Assembly (NCBI RefSeq): GCF_026891095.1 | Contig: NZ_JAPTNL010000005.1 | Location: forward strand, 121,453 to 185,452 | Origin: Roseovarius salincola | GTDB lineage: Bacteria; Pseudomonadota; Alphaproteobacteria; Rhodobacterales; Rhodobacteraceae | Direction of reading: 5' to 3' | DNA: 64,000 nucleotides | Part shown: in pieces, positions 56,249 to 64,000 of the stretch | Position numbering within the stretch: position 1 is the stretch's first letter | How the letters are laid out: each line of letters starts with the position of its first letter | Notes under the pieces: generated by a model | What the model saw: only the letters and a program-made list of their open reading frames with translations | Databases searched by the model: none | Told to the model about the DNA's origin: nothing | Position numbers and translations under genes: made by a program

Positions 56249-56446
56249 GGCTTCGTTCCTTCGGTTGTTGGCAAAATCTGAAGTTGGAAGGTAACCGTGC
56301 GCGGGGCGTGTTTCAAGCGGCAAAATAGGCTGTTCTGAGCCGATAATCGGGTATTTCCCCCTTGCAGCTTTTCTTTCGGACACACATCTGTGATCAGGTG
56401 CTTTCAATGTTCCGGCAGAATGCCGGGAGTAGCGTTCGTGGGGAAT

Positions 56447-57307
56447 ATGAAAATGAGAAACCTTCTATGGATCGTGGTCGCGCTGGTGGTGCTGGCTGGC
56501 GGCTACATGCTGTTCACTGGAAAGACGGTGACTGAGATCAGCGAAGATCTGAGCGGCGCCGTGGATACGCCCGAGGCGCTTGAGGATGCCACGAGCGCGG
56601 CGGGTGATACGGCCAGCGATGCTGCGGATGCGGTTGAAGAGGCAGCCGAAGCGACGAGTGAAGCCGCCGGTGATGCGGTTGACGCTGCTGCGGAAGCGGC
56701 GGGCGAGGCGGCCGATACGGTTGAAGAGGCTGGCGAAGCGACGAGCGAAGCCGCTGGCGATGCGGTTGACGCTGCTGCGGAAGCGGCGGGCGAGGCGGCC
56801 GATACGGTCGAGACCACCGCGAGCGAAGCTGCCGACAGCGCGAGCGAAGCCGCCGACAGTGCCGTTGATGCCGCGACCGGGACCGCCGAGGAGGCCGCAG
56901 AGGCCACCGAAAGCGCCGTCGATGCCGCAGTCGAAAGCGCAGAAGGCGCCGCCGACAGCGCAACCGAGGCGGCGCAGGACGACGCTGCCAGCGAAGCCGC
57001 CGACACGGCAACCGAGTCAGCCGATGCCGCCGCAGATAGCAGCGCGGATATGGCAACCGAGGCCACCGATGGTGCTGAAGCCGCCGGTGACGGCACCGGT
57101 GAAACTGCCGCCGCGGCCAGTGACGAGGTGAATGAAGCGCTGACCGTCGATGGCTTCGACATGGATAAAGTGGCCGAGATGATCGACAATTCGGAGCTGG
57201 GCAGCACGCAGAAAGCGTTGCTGAAAGGCGCGCTGGAACAGGCGCAAAGCAATCCCGACCTGCTGAAATCGGCGCTTGATAACGTGCGCGAGGCGTTGAA
57301 TCTCTGA
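56447..57307 (+). CDS. Membrane-anchored Ala/Glu/Asp-rich repeat protein
   Basis: About 286 residues. A single N-terminal membrane helix ([18 protein letters not shown]) is followed by about 180 residues made almost only of Ala, Glu, Asp, Thr, Ser and Gly, with heptad/11-mer-like patterns such as [20 protein letters not shown], typical of coiled or LEA-like helices. The C-terminal 55 residues ([20 protein letters not shown] onward) are a normal globular-looking helical domain. A precise 87-bp tandem duplication lies within. It may span the periplasm. Function unknown. Divergent from infC; a terminator follows. Confidence 0.65.
   Translation: MKMRNLLWIVVALVVLAGGYMLFTGKTVTEISEDLSGAVDTPEALEDATSAAGDTASDAADAVEEAAEATSEAAGDAVDAAAEAAGEAADTVEEAGEATSEAAGDAVDAAAEAAGEAADTVETTASEAADSASEAADSAVDAATGTAEEAAEATESAVDAAVESAEGAADSATEAAQDDAASEAADTATESADAAADSSADMATEATDGAEAAGDGTGETAAAASDEVNEALTVDGFDMDKVAEMIDNSELGSTQKALLKGALEQAQSNPDLLKSALDNVREALNL
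56633..56806 (+). repeat. 87-bp tandem duplication in the Ala-rich protein
   Basis: Two direct 87-bp copies (56633-56719 and 56720-56806) encode 29 residues each, beginning [16 protein letters not shown] and [16 protein letters not shown]. They differ by only a few bases, so the duplication is recent. In-frame expansion keeps the gene open. Confidence 0.85.
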
Positions 57308-57332
57308 ACGCGGCCACTGACCCCAAAGAAAA

Positions 57333-57364
57333 CCCCGCGCCGGATGACCGGCGCGGGGTTTTTT
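57333..57364 (+). terminator. Strong bidirectional-type terminator
   Basis: CCCCGCGCCGG (57333-57343) pairs perfectly with CCGGCGCGGGG (57348-57358), loop ATGA, followed by six T. It lies between the Ala-rich protein gene and convergent fpr. AAAA on the other side also allows use from the minus strand. Confidence 0.9.
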
Positions 57365-57391
57365 CATCTAACGGCGCGCCGCGCGCGTGCG

Positions 57392-58243
57392 TCAGTCGAG
57401 GAAGGCTTTTTCGACGACATATTCCTTCGGGTCGGAATTCGCGCCTTCGCCCAGCCCGTATTCCTCAAGCATCTCCTTGATCTCGAGGTTGAACGCCAGA
57501 TTGCCGCAGACCATCGCGCGGTCGGTTTCGGGGCAGAGCGGCGCGACGCCCAGATCCTCGAACACTTCGCCCGAGCGCATCAGGTCTGTGATGCGGCCCA
57601 TCTTGGGGCTTTCCTCGCGGGTGGTCGTGGGATAGTAGCGCAGCTTTTCGTGGAACCCTTCGCCGATCAGTTCTTCGAGCAGCTCGTCGTTGCGGATGTT
57701 GTCGATCAGCATGCGGCCATATTCCAGTTCGCCCACTTCGCGGCAGGTATGGGTCAGGATCACCTCTTCGTAATCGGTATAGGTCTGGGGATCGCGCAAG
57801 AGCGAGGCGAAAGGCGCGATGCCGGTGCCAGTGGCGAAGAACCAGAGCCGCTTGCCGGGCAGCAACGCGTCATGCACCAGCGTGCCCACGGGCTTGGGGC
57901 GCATGATGATCTGGTCGCCCGGCTGGATATGCTGAAGGCGGCTGGTCAGCGGGCCGTCCTGCACCTTGATCGAGTAGAATTCCAGCTCGTCATCCCAGGA
58001 GGGCGAGGCGATGGAATAGGCCCGCAGAAGCGGCTTTTCCTTGCCGGTCTTCTCATCGGTCTGCATCAGGCCGATCATCACGAACTCGCCCGAGCGAAAG
58101 CGCAGCGTCGCGGGCCGCGTCATCCGGAACGAAAAAAGCCGGTCGGTCCAGTGGGTCACTTCGGTGACCGTCTGGGCGTCGGGCATGGCGGGTTTCTTGA
58201 CGGCCTTCGCGGCTGCTTCTGTCACGGTCATGATCTCGTTCAT
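57392..58243 (-). CDS. fpr: Ferredoxin/flavodoxin-NADP+ reductase
   Basis: 283 residues. FAD-binding LLRAYSIASPSWDDELEF (RxYS), NADP-binding FFATGTGIAPFASLLRDP and VILTHTCREVGELEY, ending in YVVEKAFLD. It resembles the bacterial Fpr type of FNR, which exchanges electrons between NADPH and ferredoxin or flavodoxin. Here it follows the cys genes and may feed electrons to sulfite reductase. An ATG at 58231 is an alternative start. The promoter block (58249-58304) is duplicated at 59290. Confidence 0.92.
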   Translation of the reverse strand: MNEIMTVTEAAAKAVKKPAMPDAQTVTEVTHWTDRLFSFRMTRPATLRFRSGEFVMIGLMQTDEKTGKEKPLLRAYSIASPSWDDELEFYSIKVQDGPLTSRLQHIQPGDQIIMRPKPVGTLVHDALLPGKRLWFFATGTGIAPFASLLRDPQTYTDYEEVILTHTCREVGELEYGRMLIDNIRNDELLEELIGEGFHEKLRYYPTTTREESPKMGRITDLMRSGEVFEDLGVAPLCPETDRAMVCGNLAFNLEIKEMLEEYGLGEGANSDPKEYVVEKAFLD

Positions 58244-58248
58244 TGCTC

Positions 58249-58304
58249 CAACTTGCCGGTCTGGTTAGACCGACACCTATAAGTAATCTTTGATTCAGCT
58301 CAGG
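58249..58304 (-). promoter_or_regulatory. fpr upstream block with CGGTCT inverted repeat
   Basis: CGGTCT (58257-58262) and AGACCG (58267-58272) flank GGTT and may be an operator. On the minus strand CTGAATCAAAGATTA-type sequence lies just upstream of it. The whole 56-base block recurs with few changes at 59290-59346, downstream of the intact DUF934 gene. Confidence 0.55.
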
Positions 58305-58417
58305 TGAAGGGTGGTTTGTCCGCGCATCTGCGCGCGATGGTGATATGCGGGCCAATCTGGGTCGAAAAGCGAACGATCTTCGGGCAGGCGCATGAATTCG
58401 GTGTGAATTCCGCTCAT
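58295..58417 (-). pseudogene. Truncated DUF934 gene (40-codon remnant)
   Basis: The frame starts with an ATG overlapping the cysH stop (ATGA) and reads MSGIHTEFMRLPEDRSLFDP, then DWPAYHHRAQMRG, and ends QTTLHLS. The last part matches the C-terminus of the intact DUF934 protein at 59356 (RQPEDQWLFRADWRAHDYQA then RMRG). About 95 residues of the middle are missing. The TAA stop after RMRG in the intact copy is CAA here, giving a seven-residue extension. It may still be translated. Confidence 0.7.
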
Positions 58418-59148
58418 GTGCTGTCTCCTTTCCGAGTGATCTTTCCGTTCACGATGTGAATCCCGCATTCTGATTTTTCCTTGCCACGCCAACGGCCTGC
58501 GCGGACGTCTTCGCCGGTTTTGACGCTGCTGGTGCAGGGCGTGCAGCCGATCGAAGGGTAACCGTGCGCGACCAGCGGATGGCGGGGCAGGTTGTTTTCC
58601 TCGATATAGGCTTCGGTATCCCCAAGGGTCCAGTGGACCAGCGGATTGACCTTGATGCGGCCGGTCTCGGGTTCGGCCTCGAAGAAATCGAGATTGGAGC
58701 GGGTGTCGCCCTGGTAACGCTTGCGACCCGTGATCCAGCCGTCAAATCCGGACAGGGCGCGTTGCAACGGTTCGGTCTTGCGCAGCGCGCAGCAGGCATC
58801 GGGAGCGGTTTGCCACAGCGACTCGTCCGGATCGCGCGCCTCCAGCGCCGCGGCATCCGGGCGGATGATGCGCAGGTCTTGCAGATCAAGCAGCTCGGTC
58901 AGTTCCTGCTGGTAAGCCAGTGTTTCGTCAAACAGCAAATCCGTGTCGATGAAGATCATCGGCAGGTTGCGCTGCGTCTTCTCAACCATATGCAAGAGCA
59001 CTGCGGATTCGGCCCCGAAGCTTGAGACCAGCGCCAGCTTTCCGAGATCGGGATCGCGCAGCGCGTGGTGAAGCACGTCGCAGGCTGCGTAATCTTTGTA
59101 ACGGGCATTGAGTGCCGCCACGCGGGCGGCAGGATCACGCGGCTGCAT
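58414..59148 (-). CDS. cysH: Fe-S adenylylsulfate/PAPS reductase, copy B
   Basis: 244 residues. Paired Cys119-Cys120 (APDACCALRK) and Cys202-Cys205 (SIGCTPCTSS) bind the [4Fe-4S] cluster that marks the APS-preferring type. The catalytic Cys228 is in SECGIHIVNGK. VSSFGAESAVLLHM is the PP-loop-like nucleotide site. It reduces APS (or PAPS) to sulfite with thioredoxin. About 70 percent identical by eye to copy A at 59757; both keep every key residue. Followed by the truncated DUF934 frame. A 207-base gap precedes it. Confidence 0.92.
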   Translation of the reverse strand: MQPRDPAARVAALNARYKDYAACDVLHHALRDPDLGKLALVSSFGAESAVLLHMVEKTQRNLPMIFIDTDLLFDETLAYQQELTELLDLQDLRIIRPDAAALEARDPDESLWQTAPDACCALRKTEPLQRALSGFDGWITGRKRYQGDTRSNLDFFEAEPETGRIKVNPLVHWTLGDTEAYIEENNLPRHPLVAHGYPSIGCTPCTSSVKTGEDVRAGRWRGKEKSECGIHIVNGKITRKGDST

Positions 59149-59289
59149 AGGCTGGCTCCCTGACGATGCGCGGAAGGGAACGCAAAGGCGGCTTCGCCTT
59201 GCGGGGCTGGCGCCGGGCGTCGGGCATGGCGGTAGGGTTGATGGCCCTTGCGGGTGATTTTGTCACTGTACCGATCTCATTCGTTACGC

Positions 59290-59346
59290 CAACATGCCGA
59301 TTGGTTAAACCGACACCTGCGACTAATCTTTGATTCAGGTCAGATG
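59290..59346 (-). repeat. Duplicate of the fpr upstream block without fpr
   Basis: This block matches 58249-58304: TTGGTTAAACCGACACCTG, ACTAATCTTTGATTCAGGTC and AGATGAAAG have clear counterparts there. It follows the stop of the intact DUF934 gene. No fpr copy follows; instead cysH copy B comes next. It marks the right end of a tandem duplication. Confidence 0.75.
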
Positions 59347-59355
59347 AAAGGAAGC

Positions 59356-59760
59356 TTATCCGCGCATGCGCGCCTGATAATCATGCGCACGCCAATCGGC
59401 GCGGAAGAGCCACTGATCCTCGGGCTGGCGCGCGGCCAGATCCTCGGGGATCTCGATCTCGTCGAAACCGGCGCGTCGCGCCATCGCGTATTGATCGGCG
59501 ATCACGTGACCGCGTGCGCGCAGGCGGCCCTTGTAGCCCATCAGGCGCAACTGCCGCGCGATGGTGAAGCCGCGACCGTCCGAGAAACTGGGAAAATCCA
59601 CCCGGATCAGCGGTATCTCGGGCAGGCGCCCGGCCAGTTCCATCGGATCGGCGCTGGAGGGCAGATCGATGCCGTAGCCGCTGCGCGCGTCCTCCAGCGC
59701 CGTGAGCGGGAGGGTCCAGTCATCGGGGCGAAAGCCGTGGTCATTGACGATGATGCTCAT
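59356..59760 (-). CDS. DUF934 family protein
   Basis: 134 residues from the ATG at 59760, which overlaps the stop of cysH copy A (ATGA). DFPSFSDGRGFTIARQLRLM, GYKGRLRARGHVIADQYAMA and the C-terminal EDQWLFRADWRAHDYQARMR are the family blocks. In proteobacteria it usually lies between sulfite reductase and APS reductase genes and is taken as an accessory factor for sulfate assimilation, with no known activity. The second copy downstream is truncated. Confidence 0.88.
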   Translation of the reverse strand: MSIIVNDHGFRPDDWTLPLTALEDARSGYGIDLPSSADPMELAGRLPEIPLIRVDFPSFSDGRGFTIARQLRLMGYKGRLRARGHVIADQYAMARRAGFDEIEIPEDLAARQPEDQWLFRADWRAHDYQARMRG

Positions 59761-60491
59761 GCGTTTTCTCCTTGTCGCACGATCTTTCCGTTCACGAAGT
59801 GAATGCCGCATTCGGTCTTCTTCTGCCCGCGCCAACGGCCTGCGCGGGGGTCTTCGCCATTTCTGACGTGGCTGGTGCAGGGCATGCAGCCGATCGAGGG
59901 GTAGCCGCGTGCCACCAGCGGATGCCGGGGCAGGCGGTTTTCCTCCATGTAGGTGCGGATATCGCCGGGCGCCCAATGAGCCAGGGGGTTGACCTTGATG
60001 CGGCCGGTGCCCGGTTCGGCCTCGAAGAATTCGAGGCGGGCGCGGGTCTGGCCCTGGTAGCGCTTGCGCCCGGTGACCCAGCCGTCGAACCCTTTGAGCG
60101 CGCGTTGCAGCGGCGCGGTCTTGCGCAGTGCGCAGCAGGCATCGGGTGCGGTGCGGTGCAGCGTGGCATCGGGGTCGCGCGCATCAAGATCGGCGGCATC
60201 GGCGCGGATGATACGCATGTCGCGCAGGTCCAGACGCTCGGCCAGCTCCTGTTGGTAGACCAGCGTCTCGGCAAAAAGCATCTCGGTGTCGATGAAAAGC
60301 ACCGGTGTCTCGCGCCGCGCCAGTGCCACCATGTGCAAGAGCACCACGGATTCGGCCCCGAAGCTGGAGACCAGCGCGAGGTCTCCGGCCTCGGAATCGT
60401 GCAGCGCGGCGCGCAGCACGTCGCTGGCCGAATGGTGGCGATAGCGCGCATTGAGCGCGGCCACGCGGGATGCGGGATCACTCGGCTGCAT
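59757..60491 (-). CDS. cysH: Fe-S adenylylsulfate/PAPS reductase, copy A
   Basis: 244 residues from the ATG at 60491. Cys119-Cys120 (APDACCALRK), Cys202-Cys205 (SIGCMPCTSH) and the catalytic Cys228 (TECGIHFVNGK) are all present, as in copy B. It overlaps the end of cysI by 14 bases and the start of DUF934 by four, so the cysG-to-DUF934 set is one operon. Same length as copy B with no indels. Confidence 0.93.
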   Translation of the reverse strand: MQPSDPASRVAALNARYRHHSASDVLRAALHDSEAGDLALVSSFGAESVVLLHMVALARRETPVLFIDTEMLFAETLVYQQELAERLDLRDMRIIRADAADLDARDPDATLHRTAPDACCALRKTAPLQRALKGFDGWVTGRKRYQGQTRARLEFFEAEPGTGRIKVNPLAHWAPGDIRTYMEENRLPRHPLVARGYPSIGCMPCTSHVRNGEDPRAGRWRGQKKTECGIHFVNGKIVRQGENA

Positions 60492-62145
60492 GGGCGCGGA
60501 CCTTTTCGTAAAGCGCGGATTTGAAGGGCTCCATCCCAATGCGGCGGTAGGTTTGCAGGAAGGTTTCCTGCCGGTCCTGGCGATAATCGAGATATGTCTC
60601 GATGATGCGCTCGATAGCGGGCACGATGTCGTCGGCCGAGAAACCCGGCCCGGTGCGCTGCCCGAGAGCCGCGTCCTGCGTATGATCGCCGCCAAGGGTG
60701 ATCTGGTAGTTCTCGACACCGGCACGGTCGAGCCCGAGAATGCCGATCTGGCCGACATGGTGATGCCCGCAGGCATTGATGCAGCCCGATATCTTGATCT
60801 TCAACTCACCAATTTCGTGTTCCAGCTTCAATTCGTCGAAGCGGGTGGCGATTTCCTGCGCGATGGGGATCGAGCGCGCCGTGGCGAGGGCGCAGTAATC
60901 CATGCCGGGGCAGGCGATGATATCCGAAATGAGGCCGATATTGGCGGTGGCCAGCCCATGTCGTTTCAGGATGGCATGAAGCGCGGGCAGGTCGGATTTA
61001 TGCACATGCGGCAGGATCACGTTCTGTTCGTGGCTGATGCGCAGCTCGTCATGGCCGTAGAACTGGGCGAGGTCGGCCATCACGCGCATCTGCGCGGCGG
61101 TGGCATCGCCGGGGGTGGCGCCATGCGCCTTGAGGCTGATCTGGACGATGGCGTAGCCGGGCGCGCGATGCGTCGCGAGGTTCGTATCGGCCCAGGCACG
61201 GAAAACCGGGTCGGCGCTGTAGGCCGTATCAAAGCTTTCGGTGCCGGCCTTGCGAAAGGCGGGTGGGGCAAAAGCGGCCTTGATCTCTTCGAAAAGCGCA
61301 AGATCGACGCCGCTGAAGGCGGGGCGCACCAGCTTGAACCGTTCGGCGACGCGGGCGCGGATATCGTCGATGCCGTGTTCATGGACGGTGATCTTGATGC
61401 GGCTTTTGTACTTGTTGTCGCGCCGTCCGATCTGGTTCCAGACGCTGACGATGGATTCCAGATAGGGCAGAAGATCGTCCTGGGTGATGAAATCGTTCAG
61501 CACCTTGCCGATCATGGGCGTGCGCCCGAGGCCGCCGCCGACAATCACGCGATAGCCCTGTTCTGTGCCGCGCGTGACGATCTGAAGGCCGATGTCATGT
61601 GCCTTGATGACGGCACGGTCATTGGGGCTGCCGGTGACGGCGATCTTGAACTTGCGCGGCAGGAACTGGAATTCCGGGTGGTCGGTGGACCATTGCCGGA
61701 TCAGTTCTGCGACCGGGCGGGGGTCGGCGATCTCGTCCTCGGCGGCGCCCGCGAAATGGTCGGCGGTGACGTTGCGGATGGTGTTGCCGCTGGTCTGGAT
61801 GGCATGCATCCCGACCTCCGCCAACGCATCCAGCATATCCGGCACATCGGGCAGCTTTGGCCAGTTGTACTGGATGTTCTGGCGGGTGGTGAAATGGCCA
61901 TAACCCTTGTCCCAGCGTTCCGCGATATAGGCCAGTTGGCGCATCTTGGCGCTGTCGAGCGTGCCGTAGGGAATGGCGACGCGCAGCATGTAGGCGTGCA
62001 GTTGCAGGTAAAGCCCGTTCATAAGGCGCAGCGGCTTGAACTCGTCCTCGGTCAGCGCGCCACTGACGCGGCGCTCCACCTGCTGGCGGAACTGGCGGTT
62101 GCGCGCGGCGACGAAGGCGGCGTCGAATTCGCTGTAATCATACAT
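60478..62145 (-). CDS. cysI: Sulfite reductase hemoprotein (nitrite/sulfite reductase family)
   Basis: 555 residues from the ATG at 62145. Two ferredoxin-like half domains alternate with two siroheme domains. The siroheme/[4Fe-4S] Cys are in IIACPGMDYCALATARS and SGCINACGHHHVGQIGILGL. GHFTTRQNIQYNWPKL and ETFLQTYRRIG are further family blocks. It reduces sulfite to sulfide; the electron donor (ferredoxin or a flavoprotein) is not in the operon unless fpr serves. Overlaps DUF2849 by eight bases. Confidence 0.92.
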   Translation of the reverse strand: MYDYSEFDAAFVAARNRQFRQQVERRVSGALTEDEFKPLRLMNGLYLQLHAYMLRVAIPYGTLDSAKMRQLAYIAERWDKGYGHFTTRQNIQYNWPKLPDVPDMLDALAEVGMHAIQTSGNTIRNVTADHFAGAAEDEIADPRPVAELIRQWSTDHPEFQFLPRKFKIAVTGSPNDRAVIKAHDIGLQIVTRGTEQGYRVIVGGGLGRTPMIGKVLNDFITQDDLLPYLESIVSVWNQIGRRDNKYKSRIKITVHEHGIDDIRARVAERFKLVRPAFSGVDLALFEEIKAAFAPPAFRKAGTESFDTAYSADPVFRAWADTNLATHRAPGYAIVQISLKAHGATPGDATAAQMRVMADLAQFYGHDELRISHEQNVILPHVHKSDLPALHAILKRHGLATANIGLISDIIACPGMDYCALATARSIPIAQEIATRFDELKLEHEIGELKIKISGCINACGHHHVGQIGILGLDRAGVENYQITLGGDHTQDAALGQRTGPGFSADDIVPAIERIIETYLDYRQDRQETFLQTYRRIGMEPFKSALYEKVRAHAAE

Positions 62146-62446
62146 CGGAAAGCTCCGCTTGTTTGCCGTGGCGGTAGTTGGAGGGACCGCTGCGCCGGAA
62201 ATCCTCGCGAAAATGGGTGGGTTCGGGGCCATTCGGGCCGTCGGTGACATCGGCAAGATAGACGCCGACCACCTGATCGGGCTGACCTTCGGCCATGAGC
62301 TGACGCAGCTGTGCATGGGCCTCGTCGGTGATCAGCTCGGCCTGCGCCAGATCGCGCGTCCAGCGATCATCGGCGGTGAGGTAAACCACGTCGCCCTCGA
62401 GCAGGGCGTTGGCGGTGACGACCTTGGGAGTGAATGCGCGGGGCAT
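62138..62446 (-). CDS. DUF2849 family protein
   Basis: 102 residues from the ATG at 62446 (MPRAFTPKVVTANALLEGDV). VVYLTADDRWTRDLAQAELI and a C-terminal PTHFREDFRRSGPSNYRHGK are typical of this small family, found between cysG and cysI in alphaproteobacteria. Its start lies one base after the cysG stop. Presumed accessory role in sulfite reduction; no catalytic motif visible. Confidence 0.88.
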   Translation of the reverse strand: MPRAFTPKVVTANALLEGDVVYLTADDRWTRDLAQAELITDEAHAQLRQLMAEGQPDQVVGVYLADVTDGPNGPEPTHFREDFRRSGPSNYRHGKQAELSDV

Positions 62447-62447
62447 G

Positions 62448-63845
62448 TCAGGCAAGCTCCTGTTCGGCATGGGAAAGGGCGGCCTGCGCGGCGCGCGGGG
62501 CCAGCCCGTAAAAGGTGAGCGCGGGACCATCCCAGATGCCCTGCGCCAGATCGCGTGGCAATTGGCCAAGCGTCGTGGAGAGGATGCGCTGATCGGGGCG
62601 CGAGGCGTTCTCGATCACCGTGACCGGGGTGGCGCGATCGGCGCCATGCATCAGCAGTCGGCCCTGGATGAACCGGGCCGCGGCCTTGCCCATATAGACC
62701 GCGGCGATCTCGCCGGGGCGGGCCAGGGCGCGCCAGTCGTGATCGGCAAAGCCCTTCATGTCATGCCCCGTCAGGAAGCGGACCGCGCCGTTGCGCTGGC
62801 GTTTTGTCAGGCTCTGGCCGATGGCGGCGACACTGGCCGAGGCGGCGGTGATGCCGGGCACGATATGCCAGGCGATCCCGGCGTTCTCGATGGCGTCGAT
62901 CTCTTCGTCAAGGCGCGCGAACATCGTCGGATCGCCCCCCTTGAGGCGCACGACCTGCGCGCCTTCCCGTGCATGGGCGACGATCAGGCTGTCGATCTCG
63001 CCTTGCGAAATGGAGGGGCCGAAACCCTGCTTGCCCGCGTCGATCAGGATCGCTTCGCGGCGGGCCAGTTCAAGGATTCCTTGTGTCACCAGGCGATCAT
63101 GAATCACCACGTCAGCCGTATCGAGCGCCTTGCGCGCCTTCAGTGTCAGCAGGTCCGGATCGCCGGGGCCGGCGCCGACGAATGCGACGTGGCCGGGGCG
63201 GCTGGCCGGTGCGGCGCTATGGCGCGCAAGCAGGCGTTCAAGCGCCGGTTTGACCCCATGTTCGCCACTTTCGCAGATGGCGCGCGGGCCGGTATCGAAA
63301 TAATACTCGCTCCAGAAATCGCGCCGCGCGCGGCCCATCGGCAGGATATCCGCGACGGCGCGAAACGCCTTGCCGATCCGGGCGAGCGGGCCAAGCGTGG
63401 CGGGCAGGCGCGCTTCGAGGTCGGCCTTGATCGCGCGCGCCAGCACGGGGGCCGCGCCTTCGGTGCCGATGGCCACGGTCACGGGGTCGCGATCGACGAT
63501 GGCCGGGGTGATGAAGCGGCTGTCCTCGAGGTTATCGACGATATTGACCAGCACGCCTTCGGCCTCGGCGATGGCGGCGGTGCGGGCGTCTTCGGCGCTG
63601 TCCTCGTCAGCCGCATAGAACAGAACTGCGCCGCGCGCATCCCCGGCGGCGAGCGCACGGCGATGGAGGGTCAGGCGGTTGTCTTTCGCCCAGGCGACGA
63701 TCTCCGGGGCAGGGGCCTGGGCAAAGACCTCGATGCGCGCTTGGGTCTTGAGGATCAGGCGCAGCTTGGCCAGCGCCGCCTCGCCACCGCCCGACAGGAT
63801 GATGCGGCGGCCCTCGACGGACAGGAAAACCGGGAAATGTTTCAT
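62448..63845 (-). CDS. cysG: Siroheme synthase (multifunctional CysG)
   Basis: 465 residues. The N-terminal part is the precorrin-2 dehydrogenase/ferrochelatase (RRIILSGGGEAALAKLRLIL, residues 13-33). A middle dimerisation domain follows. The C-terminal uroporphyrinogen III methyltransferase has VGAGPGDPDLLTLKARKALD, VIHDRLV and RLKGGDPTMFARLDEEIDAI. It makes siroheme for sulfite reductase. It heads the cys operon, whose upstream region meets an IS630-type remnant 73 bases away. Confidence 0.95.
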   Translation of the reverse strand: MKHFPVFLSVEGRRIILSGGGEAALAKLRLILKTQARIEVFAQAPAPEIVAWAKDNRLTLHRRALAAGDARGAVLFYAADEDSAEDARTAAIAEAEGVLVNIVDNLEDSRFITPAIVDRDPVTVAIGTEGAAPVLARAIKADLEARLPATLGPLARIGKAFRAVADILPMGRARRDFWSEYYFDTGPRAICESGEHGVKPALERLLARHSAAPASRPGHVAFVGAGPGDPDLLTLKARKALDTADVVIHDRLVTQGILELARREAILIDAGKQGFGPSISQGEIDSLIVAHAREGAQVVRLKGGDPTMFARLDEEIDAIENAGIAWHIVPGITAASASVAAIGQSLTKRQRNGAVRFLTGHDMKGFADHDWRALARPGEIAAVYMGKAAARFIQGRLLMHGADRATPVTVIENASRPDQRILSTTLGQLPRDLAQGIWDGPALTFYGLAPRAAQAALSHAEQELA

Positions 63846-63917
63846 GAGCAGGGCCTCGGCGTTCTGTTTGACTTGTCTCGAAACATAGGAAATATTCCCG
63901 GTTAAAGCGTCCCGCCT

Positions 63918-64000
63918 TTAACCTGCGACATATCCGGCAGCAGTGAAGTAATTCCAGCATTCTTCGGGTGAGTAGAGGTCGCAGATATCGGCGATTGCAT
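63918..64000 (-). mobile_element. IS630-type transposase, 3' end
   Basis: The minus frame enters from the right edge and reads AIADICDLYSPEECWNYFTA then AGYVAG and a TAA at 63918. This is the very typical C-terminus of IS630-family transposases (AIADICDLFSPxECWNYFxAAGY). The rest lies outside the window, so intactness is unknown. TTAAAG (63902-63907) and CTTTAA (63916-63921) form a short inverted repeat at the end of the gene; the element's terminal repeat should be near 63890-63917. Confidence 0.75.

Overview
This 64 kb window is chromosomal DNA of a GC-rich alphaproteobacterium, most likely a member of the Rhodobacteraceae (Roseobacter group). The support is the gene content and neighbourhoods (alr-mlaE-mlaF-pqiA-radA-cvpA-purF, surE-pcm-nlpD, tatABC, cysG-DUF2849-cysI-cysH-DUF934), the high-GC codon use, and the family of GC-hairpin elements followed by CCCCCGAGGTATTT-type sequence between genes. 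No rRNA, tRNA, CRISPR or prophage was seen.

Layout. 1-9.0 kb: the 5' end of a metallo-beta-lactamase-fold gene, an EnvZ-like sensor kinase, a MobA-like nucleotidyltransferase, two divergent dimethylglycine/sarcosine-dehydrogenase-type flavoenzymes, and a CNNM/CorC-type membrane protein. 9.0-13.5 kb: xerD with a periplasmic protein and a 49-residue membrane protein, then aroK-aroB. 13.5-17.2 kb: an arsenic operon on the minus strand, arsR-arsC(phosphatase type)-acr3-arsC(glutaredoxin type)-arsH, with two decayed copies of an arsC 3' end between the last two genes. 17.2-25.6 kb: tyrS, anmK, an Asp/Glu-racemase-like gene with a PLP transsulfuration-type gene, an orphan ABC ATPase, tatABC and a DUF815-type ATPase. 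25.7-41.9 kb: a long minus-strand housekeeping stretch (nlpD-like, pcm, surE, an SDR, purF, a DMT transporter, cvpA, radA, pqiA, mlaF, an AT-rich unknown gene, mlaE, alr, dnaB, pyrE, pyrC, an unknown gene).

42.0-51.4 kb, plus strand: a molybdenum hydroxylase cluster with form II coxL (motif AYRGAGR). It holds a CoxD-like AAA ATPase, a CoxE-like VWA protein, a pair of YeeE/YedE sulfur-transport genes behind an ATTC-N8-GAAT operator, an XdhC-type factor, a molybdopterin-binding protein, and coxS-coxL-coxM. 51.5-57.3 kb: a 3-hydroxyisobutyrate-dehydrogenase-type gene, a penicillin-acylase-type gene, a methyltransferase, infC (probable AUA start) and an Ala/Glu-rich membrane-anchored repeat protein. 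57.4-64 kb, minus strand: the assimilatory sulfate/sulfite operon cysG-DUF2849-cysI-cysH-DUF934, then a second cysH with a truncated DUF934 and fpr. The window ends in the 3' end of an IS630-type transposase just upstream of cysG.

Most of the window is ordinary core genome. The most unusual places are the arsC remnants with 21-bp tandem units, an AT-rich gene fitted into the mla lipid-transport operon, the cysH-DUF934 tandem duplication with one copy collapsing, a TTTTGTAC box cluster between aroB and arsH, and the putative sulfide-sensing operator in front of the YedE pair.
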